Origin: Flavobacterium sp. CS20
GTDB taxonomy: Bacteria; Bacteroidota; Bacteroidia; Flavobacteriales; Flavobacteriaceae
Direction: 5' to 3'
Assembly (NCBI RefSeq): GCF_018080005.1
Contig: NZ_CP073015.1
Location: 1,178,001 to 1,242,000, forward strand
Length of the DNA: 64,000 nt
Made by a program: the position numbers and the translations under genes. This document shows, one piece after another, positions 41,300 through 52,135 of the stretch. Position 1 is the first letter of the stretch, and every line of letters starts with the position of its first letter. Under the pieces are notes generated by a model. That model worked only from the letters and a program-made list of their open reading frames with translations. It did not search any database and had not been told where the DNA came from.

Positions 41300-44200
41300 A
41301 TCAGGGTTAATAAGTGCTCCAGCGGCAACAGGAGGCTGTTTTCGTTAAGATCATAAGAAATTGGAGCATCACCATAGTCAAAGATTCCTCCAGTAATATT
41401 AACTTGACAATTGAAAAATTCAGCACATCCGCTTGAAGACTCAGCTTCGAGTAATAAGTTTACTAATCCATTTGCTTTATCTACATCATTGATGATATAG
41501 GATGTTGATGCGGTTGAAGGATTAGTAAAGTTTCCTCCAGAGCCAGAAGTCCAATTTATAGTTATCGCATTAGACACTGAAAAATTTAATACAATATTGG
41601 TATCATTAATAGTAACATTAGTGGGACAATTTCCAGTTATAATAGGGATTTGACCTGCGGTAACATTGTCAAAACCAATGGCGTTGCCCGTATTATTTAC
41701 AGTATTTGGTATTTGAGATACTTCTGCAGATAAGGTAGTTACACCAGTTCCTAACATAATATCAACATTAAATGTTGAAATACCACCAGCTAAGTTAAAA
41801 ATAGCAATAGAATTAGCCCCTGATTGTTGAGATAATGCGTTAGCAACATTAGGATAAGCAGGATCAAAAATATTAGGTTCTGCCAGTGCTAGCCCATTGG
41901 TTAAATTGTAGGGTTCACCATTAAATAAAGAACCTGTTCCTGAAAGATCTAAAGTTAAAATTGTATTATTAAAGGTCAAACCGCTTTGGTTATTGATTGT
42001 TATAGTAGCTTCGCTAAAATCTCCAGGACAGCTTCCATCCCCAGTCAATGAAACATCTACAACAACCTGTTCACCAGGTACACAATCTGAACTGCTCCCA
42101 TTAAAAGAAAGATCATCTGAAGTATTAGCTGTACCATCATACCCGTCTAAGCCAGTTTGATTTCCAACAGTAAAATCTGTGTTTGGGGTAATTACAACAA
42201 AAGGAGCGATTCCATCATCAGCTATAGCTGTTATTCCAACACTATAATCATAATCACCAGGTGGCATATCACTAATATCATAGACTAATTGCTGAGTAAA
42301 ACAAGTTTGAGCAGGAAGTTTAGTCACGACTAAATTTTCATACCAGATAATTTTATCTTCAGAAGTTGAAAAAGAAAGCACATCTAAATCACCATCTCCG
42401 TCAAAGTCTGCAAGAAATACAGATTGTGGGTTATTAATTGATTCAGTTATAAATTGTCCAGCACCAAAATTACCATTACCATCATTTTCAAACCAACTAA
42501 TTTTAGACTGAGCAGTAAATGTGCCAGAAGAAGATAAAATATCTATATCACCATCATTATCATAATCTGCGGGAAAAATTGATTGAGCAGAACTAACGGC
42601 GTTGCTGATAACAACCTCAGGGTTAAAATTACCATTACCGTCGTTTTCTAACCAAGTGATTTGATTAGCTCCAGTTGCTACAATATCCATCAATGAGTTG
42701 CCATTTATGTCTGCAATGTAAACTTCTTCATCAGTAGATTGAGAGACTGTAATGAATTGCTCTGCACCAAAATTTCCTGTACCGTCATTGGCATACCAAG
42801 CAATTTTATCATCTTCTGAAGATATAGATACAACATCTAAGTCTCCGTCTGTGTCAATATCACCAACTGCTAAAGACATGGCACCATCTGCATTGGATGA
42901 AATAATTTGTTGCGAACCAAAATTACCTGCACCATCATTTTCATACCAAGCCACTGTATCGTCATCAAAAAATGCGACCAGCACATCCAAATCACCGTCG
43001 CCATCAACATCAGCAGTTCTAATATCTTCAGGTAAATTTAATGCTGAAGAAATTATCTGCTGTGAAATAAAATTTCCTGCTCCATCATTTTCAAACCACG
43101 ATATTTCATTGGGGAAATCACCACCAGAAATGACATCAATATCACCGTCGTTATCAATATCGGCTACAAGTATAATTCTACCTGTGCCAATATTAGAAGC
43201 AATAGGCTGTTGTGCTCCAAAATTACCAGTACCGTCATTGGCATACCAAGCTAATTTTTCATCAGTGATATTTGCTGATAACACATCCATATCACCGTCA
43301 CCGTCGATATCAGCGGCATAGATATCTCTTAAATCTGTATTTTCATTTTCGGAAACTATCTGTTCTGGACCAATAGCATTATCTATTATAAAGGGGCTGT
43401 CTCCTATTGTAGAAATGCTTACTAAATTAAAACCGTCAGGTGGTATATGATTGATATCAGACACACCCATTATAGCATTGCCTGTTCCTATATTACATAC
43501 TTCTACAGTATAAAATACTTGACTATCGCATCCCACACCAAGATTAGTAACCTGAACATCAATATAAGCAAATTCTGAACAATCTCCTTCATCTATTCTA
43601 TTTATAGGGTTCGAAATATTGTTTGCTACCTCTTCTTCAGTATCAATTTCAACCTGATTAGGCAAATTAGAAAATAGTAAAGGAACTTGATTTCCAGGGA
43701 TACTACCATCAAAATTAACTACTGCATATAGTTCAGTTGCACTAAGAAATATTTGATTGCTTATAGATGCGGTAAATGTCCCGCCATTTGAAGGTATATT
43801 TTGTGTGCCTAAATTTTCTGTAAATAAAAATTGAGTACCAGGTAAGGTTGGGTCACCATCATAAAAAGATATTTTTAGAATATCGCTAAAGTCATTTAGA
43901 AAATCATTATTAGTAATTGTAAAATCTACAACACCAATTGGTGGTCCAGGATTACAATTAGTTAGCTCATAATTTGTCAGATTTATAGTTAAATCAAATG
44001 CATTTGACAAATCTGGTGGATCGGCTTCACAACCTACTTGAGTAATACTCTGTATAAGACTAATAGCATTATTTTGTAATTCTGCATAACTATCTGCACT
44101 AAAATAGCCATTTGGTGAAGCTACATTAGTGCCCGTCAATATGTCACAAGTTGCAGAAGCATCAACGGCAAGCAGAATGATGGTAACACCTTGATTTTTA

Positions 44201-44709
44201 ATTTGCGTTGCAGTGTTAACAATATTAGGTGATATCTGACCACAAGATGCATCTGTTAGTATTATAATAACTTTTGGCACATTTCTACCAGGAATTGGGT
44301 TTTCAATTATTGAATTAAATGCACTGATAAGAGCACCACTAAGATCTGTTGAACCAGAAAAAGGTTTAGGAGAACTTGTATAATTTACAATATCTGAAAC
44401 TTCTGTGGTAAAATTTGGACCAGCTATAGGAAAATCATAATCTTCATATTCACCAACACCTGACCAACTACTTATTGAAATACGTGTCTCTGTATCTTCT
44501 AACCCTAAAGAATTAGAAAACGACAACCCCAATTCACCTATGAAATTTTTTGATTGTTCAAATTCTTCAGCATCTACTGAACCTGATACGTCGTTGGCAA
44601 TATGGATATCAAGACCTATATTACAATCTTCATCATCGTTTTGTGCATGCAAACTTAAACTTGTAAATAAAACAAGTATTATTAGATATATGTAACTATA
44701 AATTTTCAT
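41149..44709 (-). pseudogene. giant adhesin gene D, N-terminal fragment: signal peptide, VWA domain, VCBS repeats
   Basis: A signal peptide (residues 1-22) is followed by a von Willebrand A domain (~30-225) with a MIDAS DxSxS motif (NDVSGS) and STDLSGAL, then a CARDB/DUF11-like segment. From ~450 to ~800 come about eight FG-GAP/VCBS repeats with Ca2+ loops (ADIDGDGDMDV, ADIDNDGDIDV) and repeated WYANDGTGNF or WFENDGAGNF strands. Adhesion is the likely role. The frame is real to ~41330; adding one C to the agcctcctg stretch joins it to the central fragment. Restored by one base at each break, gene D is 8658 nt (2885 residues). Confidence 0.85.
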
Positions 44710-44863
44710 GTGAAAATTTTATAAAGAATATTAAATAAAAATTAAGAAAACAATATTATAATTTTTTTTAATGAATTTTGTTAAAATTAGATGTTTTTTC
44801 CTAAAACTTATTTCCATAATACCTAAGTATTTGATAAATAGTTTTGTTTTATAATCGTAAAAA

Positions 44864-45457
44864 TTATTTTAGTAGCACTAATTTTTTAACATACTTCCCA
44901 ATCACATCAAATTCTAAATTTACAGTATCGCCTTTTTCTATATATTTAAAAGTTGTGTGCTCATAAGTATAAGGTATAATAGCGACGCTAAAGGTATTGA
45001 TATCGCTATCGACGACTGTCAAACTCACGCCGTTGATAGTGATTGAACCTTTTTCTATGGTAAGGTTTTTCTGTTCGATATCATATTCAAACCGATATAT
45101 CCAACTGCCATTTTGTTCATCAGCTTCAATGCAAGTTGCGACTTGGTCAATATGACCTTGAACTATATGACCGTCAAGACGAGAATTAAGTTTCATCCCG
45201 CGTTCTAAGTTTAAATAACCTCCTTCTTTTAAAGTTCCTAAATTGGTTTTGTTGAGAGTTTCATCTATTGCGGTTACACGATAAGCGTTTTTTGAAGCAT
45301 CAACTGAAACAACGGTTAAACAAACCCCGTTATGTGAAACACTTTGATCTATCTTGAGCTCGGTTGCTAAATTTGCTTTGATGTCAAAATGAATATTTGT
45401 GTCCTCTTTTTCAATATTAATGACTTGACCAATTTCTTCTATGATTCCTGTAAACAT
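44864..45457 (-). CDS. ribE: riboflavin synthase, alpha subunit type
   Basis: The enzyme dismutates two 6,7-dimethyl-8-ribityllumazine molecules to riboflavin. The 197-residue protein has two lumazine-binding repeats. The first starts MFTGIIEEIGQV and contains SHNGVCLTV; the second starts MKLNSRLDGHIVQGHID and contains INGVSLTVVD. The start and length are typical. It is divergent from pdxA with a 112-bp spacer holding both promoters. I saw no FMN riboswitch upstream. Confidence 0.95.
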   Translation of the reverse strand: MFTGIIEEIGQVINIEKEDTNIHFDIKANLATELKIDQSVSHNGVCLTVVSVDASKNAYRVTAIDETLNKTNLGTLKEGGYLNLERGMKLNSRLDGHIVQGHIDQVATCIEADEQNGSWIYRFEYDIEQKNLTIEKGSITINGVSLTVVDSDINTFSVAIIPYTYEHTTFKYIEKGDTVNLEFDVIGKYVKKLVLLK

Positions 45458-45569
45458 ATTGCAGATTTATTTAATTATCTTTGCCCAGCAAATTTAATTG
45501 AAATAAAAAGTATAACACTTTTAAAACGATACATTAATTTTTATTTAGCTTTCATTGACTTCAAAACTT

Positions 45570-46621
45570 ATGGTAAATAAAACTACACATTCTCAAAATA
45601 AACTTCCAAAAGTTGGCATTAGCATTGGCGACATCAATGGTATTGGTTCAGAAATTATTCTAAAAACTTTTGAAGATGAACGGATGTTGGAGTTTTGCAC
45701 ACCTGTAATTTTCGCTCATTCTAAAATGTTGTCTTTTCTCAAAAGACATTTTAAATTGAATTTACGATTTCAAGGTATCAGCTCGCCTGACAAAGCAATA
45801 GAAAAAAAAATTAACGTGGTCAATGCTTGGAAAAACAATCCAAAAATAGAATTTGGTCAAGAACATAAAGTTGCTGGAGCATTTGCTATAAAGTCCTTAC
45901 GTCTTGCAGTTAATGCCGTTAAAACAGAACAAGTAGATGTTTTGGTCACCGCACCGATTCATAAAAACAATATCCAAGCAGATGACTTCAACTTTCCTGG
46001 TCATACTGATTTTTTGGAACAAGAATTTGGTGGCAAGGCTTTAATGTTTATGGTTTCTGAAACAATAAAAGTTGGATTACTAACCGATCACATTCCCGTT
46101 AAAGATATTTCAAAACATATCACACCAGCACAGATTAAACAAAAAATTCAGACTGTAAAACAATCTTTAAAACAGGACTTTCAAATAGATGTTCCAAAGA
46201 TTGCTGTCTTAGGTATCAACCCACATACAGGCGATAATGGTGTAATTGGCAAAGAAGACGACGAAATCATCAGACCAACCCTATCAGAAATCAACAAAAC
46301 CGAACATTATGTTTTTGGTCCTATGCGGCAGATAGTTTTTTTGGATCCAAAAATTATAAAAATTTTGATGCCATTATTGTCGCTTATCACGATCAAGGTT
46401 TAATTCCTTTTAAAACCTTATCATTTGGACAAGGTGTAAATTTTACGGCAGGCTTAAATTTCATCAGAACTTCACCAGATCACGGTACAGCATTTGACAT
46501 TGCTGGCGAAGGCAAAGCAAATGCAAACTCATTTACTCAAGCGGTTTTTGAAGCTATTAAAATTTATAAAAACCGAGAAGAATACAAGCGTTTGACAAAA
46601 AACCCTCTAAAAATTAAATAA
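45570..46621 (+). pseudogene. pdxA: 4-hydroxythreonine-4-phosphate dehydrogenase PdxA (frameshifted)
   Basis: PdxA oxidises 4-phosphohydroxy-L-threonine in the DXP-dependent PLP pathway. The first frame runs from ATG 45570 (a TTG at 45555 is less likely) through VGISIGDINGIGSEI, TAPIHK and FPGHTDFL (metal-ligand His), and INPHTGDNG, then goes wrong at ~46321 and stops at 46403. The correct C-terminus continues in another frame (AADSFFGS..., [12 protein letters not shown]..., [13 protein letters not shown]) to a TAA at 46619-46621. Adding one T to ggtcctatg restores a 1053-nt gene of 350 residues, the normal size. The deletion sits next to a T pair, so a sequencing error is likely. Confidence 0.88.
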
Positions 46622-46671
46622 AAACGTGCCATAAAATTAAGTTTTAATCCTTATAGTTTATAAATATTTTT

Positions 46672-46679
46672 TATATTTG
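46672..46679 (+). promoter_or_regulatory. candidate -7 box of the DUF177-rpmF promoter
   Basis: TATATTTG matches the Bacteroidota -7 consensus TAnnTTTG and lies 22 bp upstream of the DUF177 start, followed by GC as is common. I do not see a good TTTG -33 element at the expected spacing. Confidence 0.45.
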
Positions 46680-46701
46680 CAAGCTCAAAATTGATGTAGT
46701 G

Positions 46702-47235
46702 ATGTTGAATCTTGAAGATTATGCCATTCATTTTGTAGGGCTTAAAGAAGGTAAACATCAATTTGAATATAAGATAAATAACACGTTCTTTGAAGAGTTT
46801 GATTACCAAGAATTTTCAAAGTCAGATATTCAAGTTGAGGTTACTTTGATTAAGAAAAATACACATCTTGAATTTGACTTTCATATTAAAGGTAAAGTTG
46901 AAGTAGAATGTGATTTGACTTTAGAACATTTTGATTTACCCATTGAAAACAGCTTATATTTAGTTGTAAAATTTGGAGACGAATATAAAGAAGTTGACGA
47001 GGAATTATTATTTATTCCACACGGACAATATGATTTTCAGATTGAACAATTTATATATGAATGTGTAGCTTTGTCAATACCTCAAAAAAAAATACACCCT
47101 GGAGTAGAAGATGGTACTTTAGATTCTGAGATTCTTGAAAAATTAAATCATCATAGCATAGATAGAGAAAAAGATTTAAAAAATAACGAAACAGACCCAC
47201 GTTGGGATAAACTAAAAAAATTACTAAAAGATTGA
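46702..47235 (+). CDS. yceD: DUF177/YceD family protein
   Basis: This ~177-residue protein belongs to the DUF177 (YceD) family, linked to 23S rRNA/50S biogenesis and almost always encoded next to rpmF. It shows the conserved VEVECDLTLEHFDLPI stretch (~residue 72) and a C-terminal IPQKKIHPG...DPRWDKLKKLL tail typical of Bacteroidota members. ATG 46702 is preferred over the GTG immediately before it. The stop is 3 bp before rpmF, so the pair is an operon. Confidence 0.9.
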   Translation: MLNLEDYAIHFVGLKEGKHQFEYKINNTFFEEFDYQEFSKSDIQVEVTLIKKNTHLEFDFHIKGKVEVECDLTLEHFDLPIENSLYLVVKFGDEYKEVDEELLFIPHGQYDFQIEQFIYECVALSIPQKKIHPGVEDGTLDSEILEKLNHHSIDREKDLKNNETDPRWDKLKKLLKD

Positions 47236-47238
47236 GTT

Positions 47239-47439
47239 ATGGCACATCCTAAAAGAAAAACATCAAAAACGCGTAGAGATAAAAGACGCACGCATATTAA
47301 AGCCGAAATGCCTCAAATTGGCACAGATCCAACTATCAGTGAAGCACATCTTTACCACAGAGCACATTGGCACGAGGGTAAATTATACTACAGAGGACAA
47401 GTTTTAATTGACAATACCGAAGATGTTGGAATAGAGTAA
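47239..47439 (+). CDS. rpmF: 50S ribosomal protein L32
   Basis: This 66-residue protein begins [19 protein letters not shown] and contains the [17 protein letters not shown] core, as in Bacteroidota L32. The Cys residues of zinc-binding L32 forms are absent. It follows the DUF177 gene directly and is followed by a strong terminator. Confidence 0.97.
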   Translation: MAHPKRKTSKTRRDKRRTHIKAEMPQIGTDPTISEAHLYHRAHWHEGKLYYRGQVLIDNTEDVGIE

Positions 47440-47462
47440 TATCACCTATAAAATTTTACTTC

Positions 47463-47503
47463 AAACTCCGTTTCAGAATATGATTTGAAACGGAGTTTTT
47501 TTT
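47463..47503 (+). terminator. rho-independent terminator of the DUF177-rpmF operon
   Basis: AAACTCCGTTTCA and TGAAACGGAGTTT arms form a long hairpin followed by an eight-base T run. Confidence 0.9.
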
Positions 47504-47721
47504 GTTTATATCATACATTTTTAACAATTTGAATGAATAATATCGTTAATAAAAAGATGAAGGTAGAATACAAGCATATATTTTAAAGAACTTTTATGAG
47601 ACATTCAAAATAACATTCGGTATTATACATTAATTAATTTTATCATAAACACTTATATTTTAAAAGGAAAATAAATTAAAATCTTAAAGATATTAACTAT
47701 TTTAGTCAAAGATTTTTAAAT

Positions 47722-49515
47722 ATGGTCTCAAATAACATAGAATTGACATTAAAAACCCTACCTGAAAACCCTGGAGTTTATCAGTTTTATGACAAAAACG
47801 GAAAACTACTATACGTCGGCAAAGCAAAAAATCTTAAAAAACGTGTCAATTCCTATTTTACAAAATCTCACGATTCCAGACGGATTGAAGTCATGGTTAA
47901 AAAAATAACCAACATCAAACATATTGTAGTCAATTCTGAAGCTGACGCCTTACTTTTAGAAAACAATCTTATCAAAACTCGTCGCCCTCGGTTTAATGTC
48001 ATGCTTAGAGACGATAAAACTTATCCTTGGCTCTGTATCAAAAACGAAAGATTTCCAAGAGTTTTTTTGACTCGACGCGTCATCAAAGACGGTAGCGAAT
48101 ATTATGGACCTTTTCCTAGCTTAAAAACTGTGAAAATCCTACTCGGTCTCATCAAAGGTCTCTACCAAATACGAACTTGTAAATACGATTTATCAGAAAC
48201 CAAAATAAAAGCAGGAAAATATAAAGTCTGCTTAGAATACCATTTAGGAAATTGTCTCGGACTTTGTGAAGCTTATCAAACCGAAGAAGATTATAACCGT
48301 CAAATTGAATCGGTTCGCCAAATTGTTAAAGGTAATTTTAAAAGTTCGCTAAAAGCCTTTAAACAACAAATGAAAGACAAAGCCGAAAATCTTCAATTTG
48401 AAGAAGCCGAAAAAATCAAACGTAAAATAGAAAGCCTTGAGCGTTATCAATCCAAATCTACTGTTGTCAATCCAAAAATCAGTAATGTTGATGTGTTTTC
48501 TATTGTCTCTGACGAAAGTTTTGGTTATGTCAATTTTCTACAAGTCGTTCACGGAGCAATAATCAGATCACATACTATTGAAATTAAAAAGAAACTTGAC
48601 GAAGACGACAAAACTCTACTTGAACTTGGCATTGTAGAAATTCGCCAACGCTTTGAATCGCAATCCAAAGAAATATATGTCCCTTTTGAAGTCAACCTTG
48701 GTGAAGATGTGCAAGTGGTGATTCCAAAATTAGGCGACAAAAAAGCACTAATTGATTTATCTCAACGCAACGCCAAGTATTTTAGAATAGAGCGATTTAA
48801 AACCATGAAAATCGTTGACCCTGAACGACATACCAAACGTTTGATGACACAAATGAAAAAAGATTTGAGATTACCTAAAGAGCCACGACATATCGAGTGT
48901 TTTGACAATTCAAACATTCAAGGCAGCAATCCTGCTGCCGCTTGTGTGGTGTTTAAAAACGGAAACCCGTCAAAAAAAGATTATCGCAAATTTAATATCA
49001 AAACCGTTGAAGGACCAGACGACTTCGCCTCTATGGAAGAAGTGGTTTTTAGACGTTATAGAAGACTTTTAGAAGAAGACGAAAACCTGCCACAACTCAT
49101 CGTGATTGATGGTGGCAAAGGTCAACTTTCTTCTGCTGTTAACGCACTTGACAAATTAGGTTTAAGAGGACAAATATCAATCATAGGAATCGCCAAAAAA
49201 TTAGAAGAAATTTATTTTCCAAACGATAGTATTCCTCTATATTTAGACAAAAAATCTGAAAGTTTAAAAATCATTCAACAACTAAGAAACGAAGCCCACA
49301 GATTTGGCATCACCTTTCACCGTCAAAAACGAAGCCAACAAGCCATAGAAACCGAATTAGAAAACATCAAAGGGATCGGGCAAAAAACAGCTTTAGATTT
49401 ATTGAAAGAATTCAGATCTGTGAAACGCATAAAAACCGCTAATGAAGAACAATTGATAAAAATTGTTGGTCAAGCCAAAACAAAACTAATCAAAGATTAT
49501 TTTTCTGAAAACTAA
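47722..49515 (+). CDS. uvrC: excinuclease ABC subunit C
   Basis: UvrC makes the two incisions of nucleotide excision repair in complex with UvrB. The 597-residue protein has the N-terminal GIY-YIG nuclease (GVYQFYDKNGKLLYVGKAKN at ~19-38), a UVR domain (LQFEEAEKIKRKIESLERYQ at ~215), the RNase H-like endonuclease region (IECFDNSNIQGSNPAAACVV, IVIDGGKGQLS) and C-terminal helix-hairpin-helix motifs (IKGIGQKTALDLL). Its stop is immediately followed by the next ATG. A ~280-bp spacer upstream holds the rpmF terminator and presumably its promoter. Confidence 0.96.
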   Translation: MVSNNIELTLKTLPENPGVYQFYDKNGKLLYVGKAKNLKKRVNSYFTKSHDSRRIEVMVKKITNIKHIVVNSEADALLLENNLIKTRRPRFNVMLRDDKTYPWLCIKNERFPRVFLTRRVIKDGSEYYGPFPSLKTVKILLGLIKGLYQIRTCKYDLSETKIKAGKYKVCLEYHLGNCLGLCEAYQTEEDYNRQIESVRQIVKGNFKSSLKAFKQQMKDKAENLQFEEAEKIKRKIESLERYQSKSTVVNPKISNVDVFSIVSDESFGYVNFLQVVHGAIIRSHTIEIKKKLDEDDKTLLELGIVEIRQRFESQSKEIYVPFEVNLGEDVQVVIPKLGDKKALIDLSQRNAKYFRIERFKTMKIVDPERHTKRLMTQMKKDLRLPKEPRHIECFDNSNIQGSNPAAACVVFKNGNPSKKDYRKFNIKTVEGPDDFASMEEVVFRRYRRLLEEDENLPQLIVIDGGKGQLSSAVNALDKLGLRGQISIIGIAKKLEEIYFPNDSIPLYLDKKSESLKIIQQLRNEAHRFGITFHRQKRSQQAIETELENIKGIGQKTALDLLKEFRSVKRIKTANEEQLIKIVGQAKTKLIKDYFSEN

Positions 49516-51744
49516 ATGAAACTAAAACTATACATCTCTATATTTTTTATCTACATAAGTCTGTGCAGTCAAGCTCAAACAGACACAATTCGCCCAAAAG
49601 TAGGCTTGGTATTAAGCGGTGGCGGAGCAAAAGGCTTAGCCCATATTGGGGCTTTAAAAATGATTGAAGAAAGTGGCGTAAAGATAGACTACATTGCTGG
49701 CACAAGTATGGGTGCGATTATTGGCGGACTTTATGCGTCAGGTTACAACGCAAAACAATTAGATTCGATTTTTAGCAAAACCGATTTCTCCAAACTCATC
49801 AGGGATGAATTACCACGTGACGCTAAAACCTTTTATGAACGTGAACAATCTGAAAAATATGCAATTTCATTCCCATTTGATAACTTCAGTCTAACACTTC
49901 CCACTGGAATTTCAAAGGGACAAAATATTTACAATTTATTGGCTCAACTTACACAGCACGTAAAAACCGATGATTTTAGTGAACTCAAAATTCCTTTTTT
50001 TTGCATTGCCACTGACATAGAAACAGGACAAGAAGTTGTTTTAGACCACGGCAATCTTGCTCAATCTATTTCTGCCAGCGGTGCCATACCAACCTTCTTC
50101 AGACCTGTAGAAATAAATGGACAACTACTTAGCGATGGTGGTGTAGTCAACAACTATCCCGTTGAAAAATTAAAACTCAAAAACATGGACTACATCATTG
50201 GCGTTGATGTACAGGATAGTTTATACCCTCGACAAAAACTTAAAAGCGGTTTAGAAATCATGACTCAGGTTAGTAACTTTAGAACCATTAAAGCTATGAA
50301 AACCAAACGACAAAAAACCGATGTTTATATCAGACCTGATATTAGAAATTTCAATGTAATGTCTTTTGAAGATGGCGAAACTATAATAAATGAAGGTCTT
50401 ATTGCGACCATAGAAAAATATCCTGAACTTGAAAAACTCGCATCACTTCAAAATCATCCTAAAATTGAAAAAAAACCTGTAAAAATTATTGATTCTATTT
50501 ACATTGACGGTATCCAAATCATTGGCAACAAAACCTTTCCAAGAAATTATATCAGGGGAAAACTACAAATAGAAACACAACAAAAAATCGCTTACGATGA
50601 TTTAAATAATGGTTTGAATAATTTATCAGCCACTGGAAATTTTAATCGTGTAACCTATAATATCGAATCAGATAACAACAATCAAAATTTAATCATTAAA
50701 GTTGAAGAAAATGAAAACAAAACTTTTATAAAACTCATGACCCATTATGATGACTTATACAAAAGTGGGTTGTTGGTTAATCTCACTCACAAAAGCCTTT
50801 TTCAAACCAACGACGTCACAAGTTTTGACCTCATCTTAGGTGATAATATTCGCTATAATTTTGATTATTTTATCGATAAAGGAAAATATTGGAGTATCGG
50901 TCTAAAATCGAGTTTCAATCAATTTGATGACAATGTTGATTTTGACTTTATTCAAGAAAATTCAAACATTGGTGATTTTAATGTTAACCAAATTAATCTC
51001 AAAATAGATGATTTTACTAACCAAGTTTATATAGAAACTTACCTCTTTAAAGATTTTAGATTCGGACTTGGTTTTGAACAAAAAGACATTAACGCCAAAA
51101 CAGAAACAATTATCGATGACCAAAACAACACCGATAATGCAACCGTTATTCAAGACTCTAATCTATTGAGTGCATATACTTATATTGACTTTGATAGCTT
51201 TGACGATAAGTTTTTTCCTACCAAAGGAGTATATTTTAGCGGAGATTTTCACTTTTATTTTAATGACTTAAACAGCAATGGAATCAGTGAGTTTTCTATA
51301 GTTAAAGGTCAAATCGGTTATGTTACAACGCCATTGGAAAAATTAACCACTCGTTTTTCTTCAGAGTTAGGCTTTAGACTAGGTGAAGAAGATGTCAGTA
51401 GTCTTAATTTTTTTCTCGGTGGCTATGGCAATAAAACCATCAATAATTTCAGACCGTTTTACGGTTACGACTTTTTTAGTGTTTCTGCCAATAGTTATAT
51501 GAAAGGTATGATAGAAGTTGATTACAATTTTTACACTCAAAACCACTTGATTTTAAGTGCCAATTATGCCAATGTCGCAGAAGATATTTTTTCAGATGGC
51601 GAATGGTTTAGCTCTCCCGAATTTAGTGGCTATGCTATTGGTTACGGTTGCAAAACTATCTTTGGTCCAATTGACGTCAAATATTCATACTCGCCAGAAA
51701 CAGGAGATAGTCATTGGTTTTTTAGCTTAGGCTACTGGTTTTAA
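49516..51744 (+). CDS. patatin-like phospholipase fused to an Omp85-type barrel
   Basis: This 742-residue exported protein has a signal peptide (~1-20), a patatin domain (oxyanion loop SGGGAKGLAHIGAL at ~32, nucleophile in AGTSMGA at ~60, catalytic Asp in SDGGVVNNYP at ~205), a POTRA-like segment (~330-400) and a C-terminal outer-membrane barrel ending in WFFSLGYWF. This is the type Vd-like layout (PlpD relatives) common in Bacteroidota. The terminal aromatic residue suits insertion by the Bam machinery. It starts on the base after the uvrC stop. Confidence 0.9.
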   Translation: MKLKLYISIFFIYISLCSQAQTDTIRPKVGLVLSGGGAKGLAHIGALKMIEESGVKIDYIAGTSMGAIIGGLYASGYNAKQLDSIFSKTDFSKLIRDELPRDAKTFYEREQSEKYAISFPFDNFSLTLPTGISKGQNIYNLLAQLTQHVKTDDFSELKIPFFCIATDIETGQEVVLDHGNLAQSISASGAIPTFFRPVEINGQLLSDGGVVNNYPVEKLKLKNMDYIIGVDVQDSLYPRQKLKSGLEIMTQVSNFRTIKAMKTKRQKTDVYIRPDIRNFNVMSFEDGETIINEGLIATIEKYPELEKLASLQNHPKIEKKPVKIIDSIYIDGIQIIGNKTFPRNYIRGKLQIETQQKIAYDDLNNGLNNLSATGNFNRVTYNIESDNNNQNLIIKVEENENKTFIKLMTHYDDLYKSGLLVNLTHKSLFQTNDVTSFDLILGDNIRYNFDYFIDKGKYWSIGLKSSFNQFDDNVDFDFIQENSNIGDFNVNQINLKIDDFTNQVYIETYLFKDFRFGLGFEQKDINAKTETIIDDQNNTDNATVIQDSNLLSAYTYIDFDSFDDKFFPTKGVYFSGDFHFYFNDLNSNGISEFSIVKGQIGYVTTPLEKLTTRFSSELGFRLGEEDVSSLNFFLGGYGNKTINNFRPFYGYDFFSVSANSYMKGMIEVDYNFYTQNHLILSANYANVAEDIFSDGEWFSSPEFSGYAIGYGCKTIFGPIDVKYSYSPETGDSHWFFSLGYWF

Positions 51745-52135
51745 TCACCTCTATTTTAGGGCTATCCGATAAATATTTATATTTAATATTTCATCGCGAA
51801 TCCCCAAGCCATTGTCAAACACTAAAGTTGTTTTACGGTGTTTTTATCTTTAACACCTAATGTGGTAGCATAAAAAAACAATTTTATAAACCATATTTTT
51901 TTGTTTTAAAAATTTTTTGACTAATTTAGTAACTTATTCATTAATATGAGCTACAGAGCTATAGAGCTATCACTTGTAGCAAACAAAGTGGTGAAAGATT
52001 ACTTTACTTTGAAGCCGAGAATGAGTTTCTATTTTGTACATATAAATTTACTTATTGGATATTTGGATACACTTAGGGTTAAAGATTAAGTTGTAAATTT
52101 TAAATCTTAATATTAATCAAATATCCATTTATGTA
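51745..52135. other. 391-bp intergenic region holding a repeat and a possible promoter
   Basis: The region contains one copy of the 34-bp direct repeat (51791-51824). It also has a short inverted repeat GGATATTTG...CAAATATCC near 52058-52128 that could be an operator for the M23 lipoprotein gene. A 47-codon open frame (51946-52089) has no recognisable features. No RNA gene is evident. Confidence 0.4.
51791..51824 (+). repeat. 34-bp direct repeat, left copy
   Basis: TCATCGCGAATCCCCAAGCC followed by ATTGTCAAACACTA. It differs from the right copy at 54855-54888 at only two positions, and the two copies bracket the three-gene cassette. Confidence 0.75.

Noticed and set aside
42752..43321. A 189-residue plus-strand open frame antisense to gene D
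   Set aside because: It mirrors the regular VCBS repeats (GDGD codons read in reverse) and has low-complexity Ser/Pro composition. The sense strand has clear domains.
10084..44709. Periodic repeats that could suggest a CRISPR array or satellite
   Set aside because: All are long in-frame protein-domain repeats (300-825 bp). There are no short palindromic repeats with unique spacers.
44710..45569. An FMN riboswitch near ribE
   Set aside because: The 112-bp spacer upstream of ribE is too short and AT-rich and shows none of the conserved FMN-element stems.
5766..46621. Programmed ribosomal frameshifting as an explanation for the split genes
   Set aside because: The break sites share no slippery heptamer or downstream structure, and they occur in unrelated genes. 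One-base indels explain them more simply.
51946..52089. A 47-codon plus-strand open frame in the spacer before the M23 lipoprotein
   Set aside because: It shows no motif, signal or supporting context. A chance frame is likely in AT-rich DNA.
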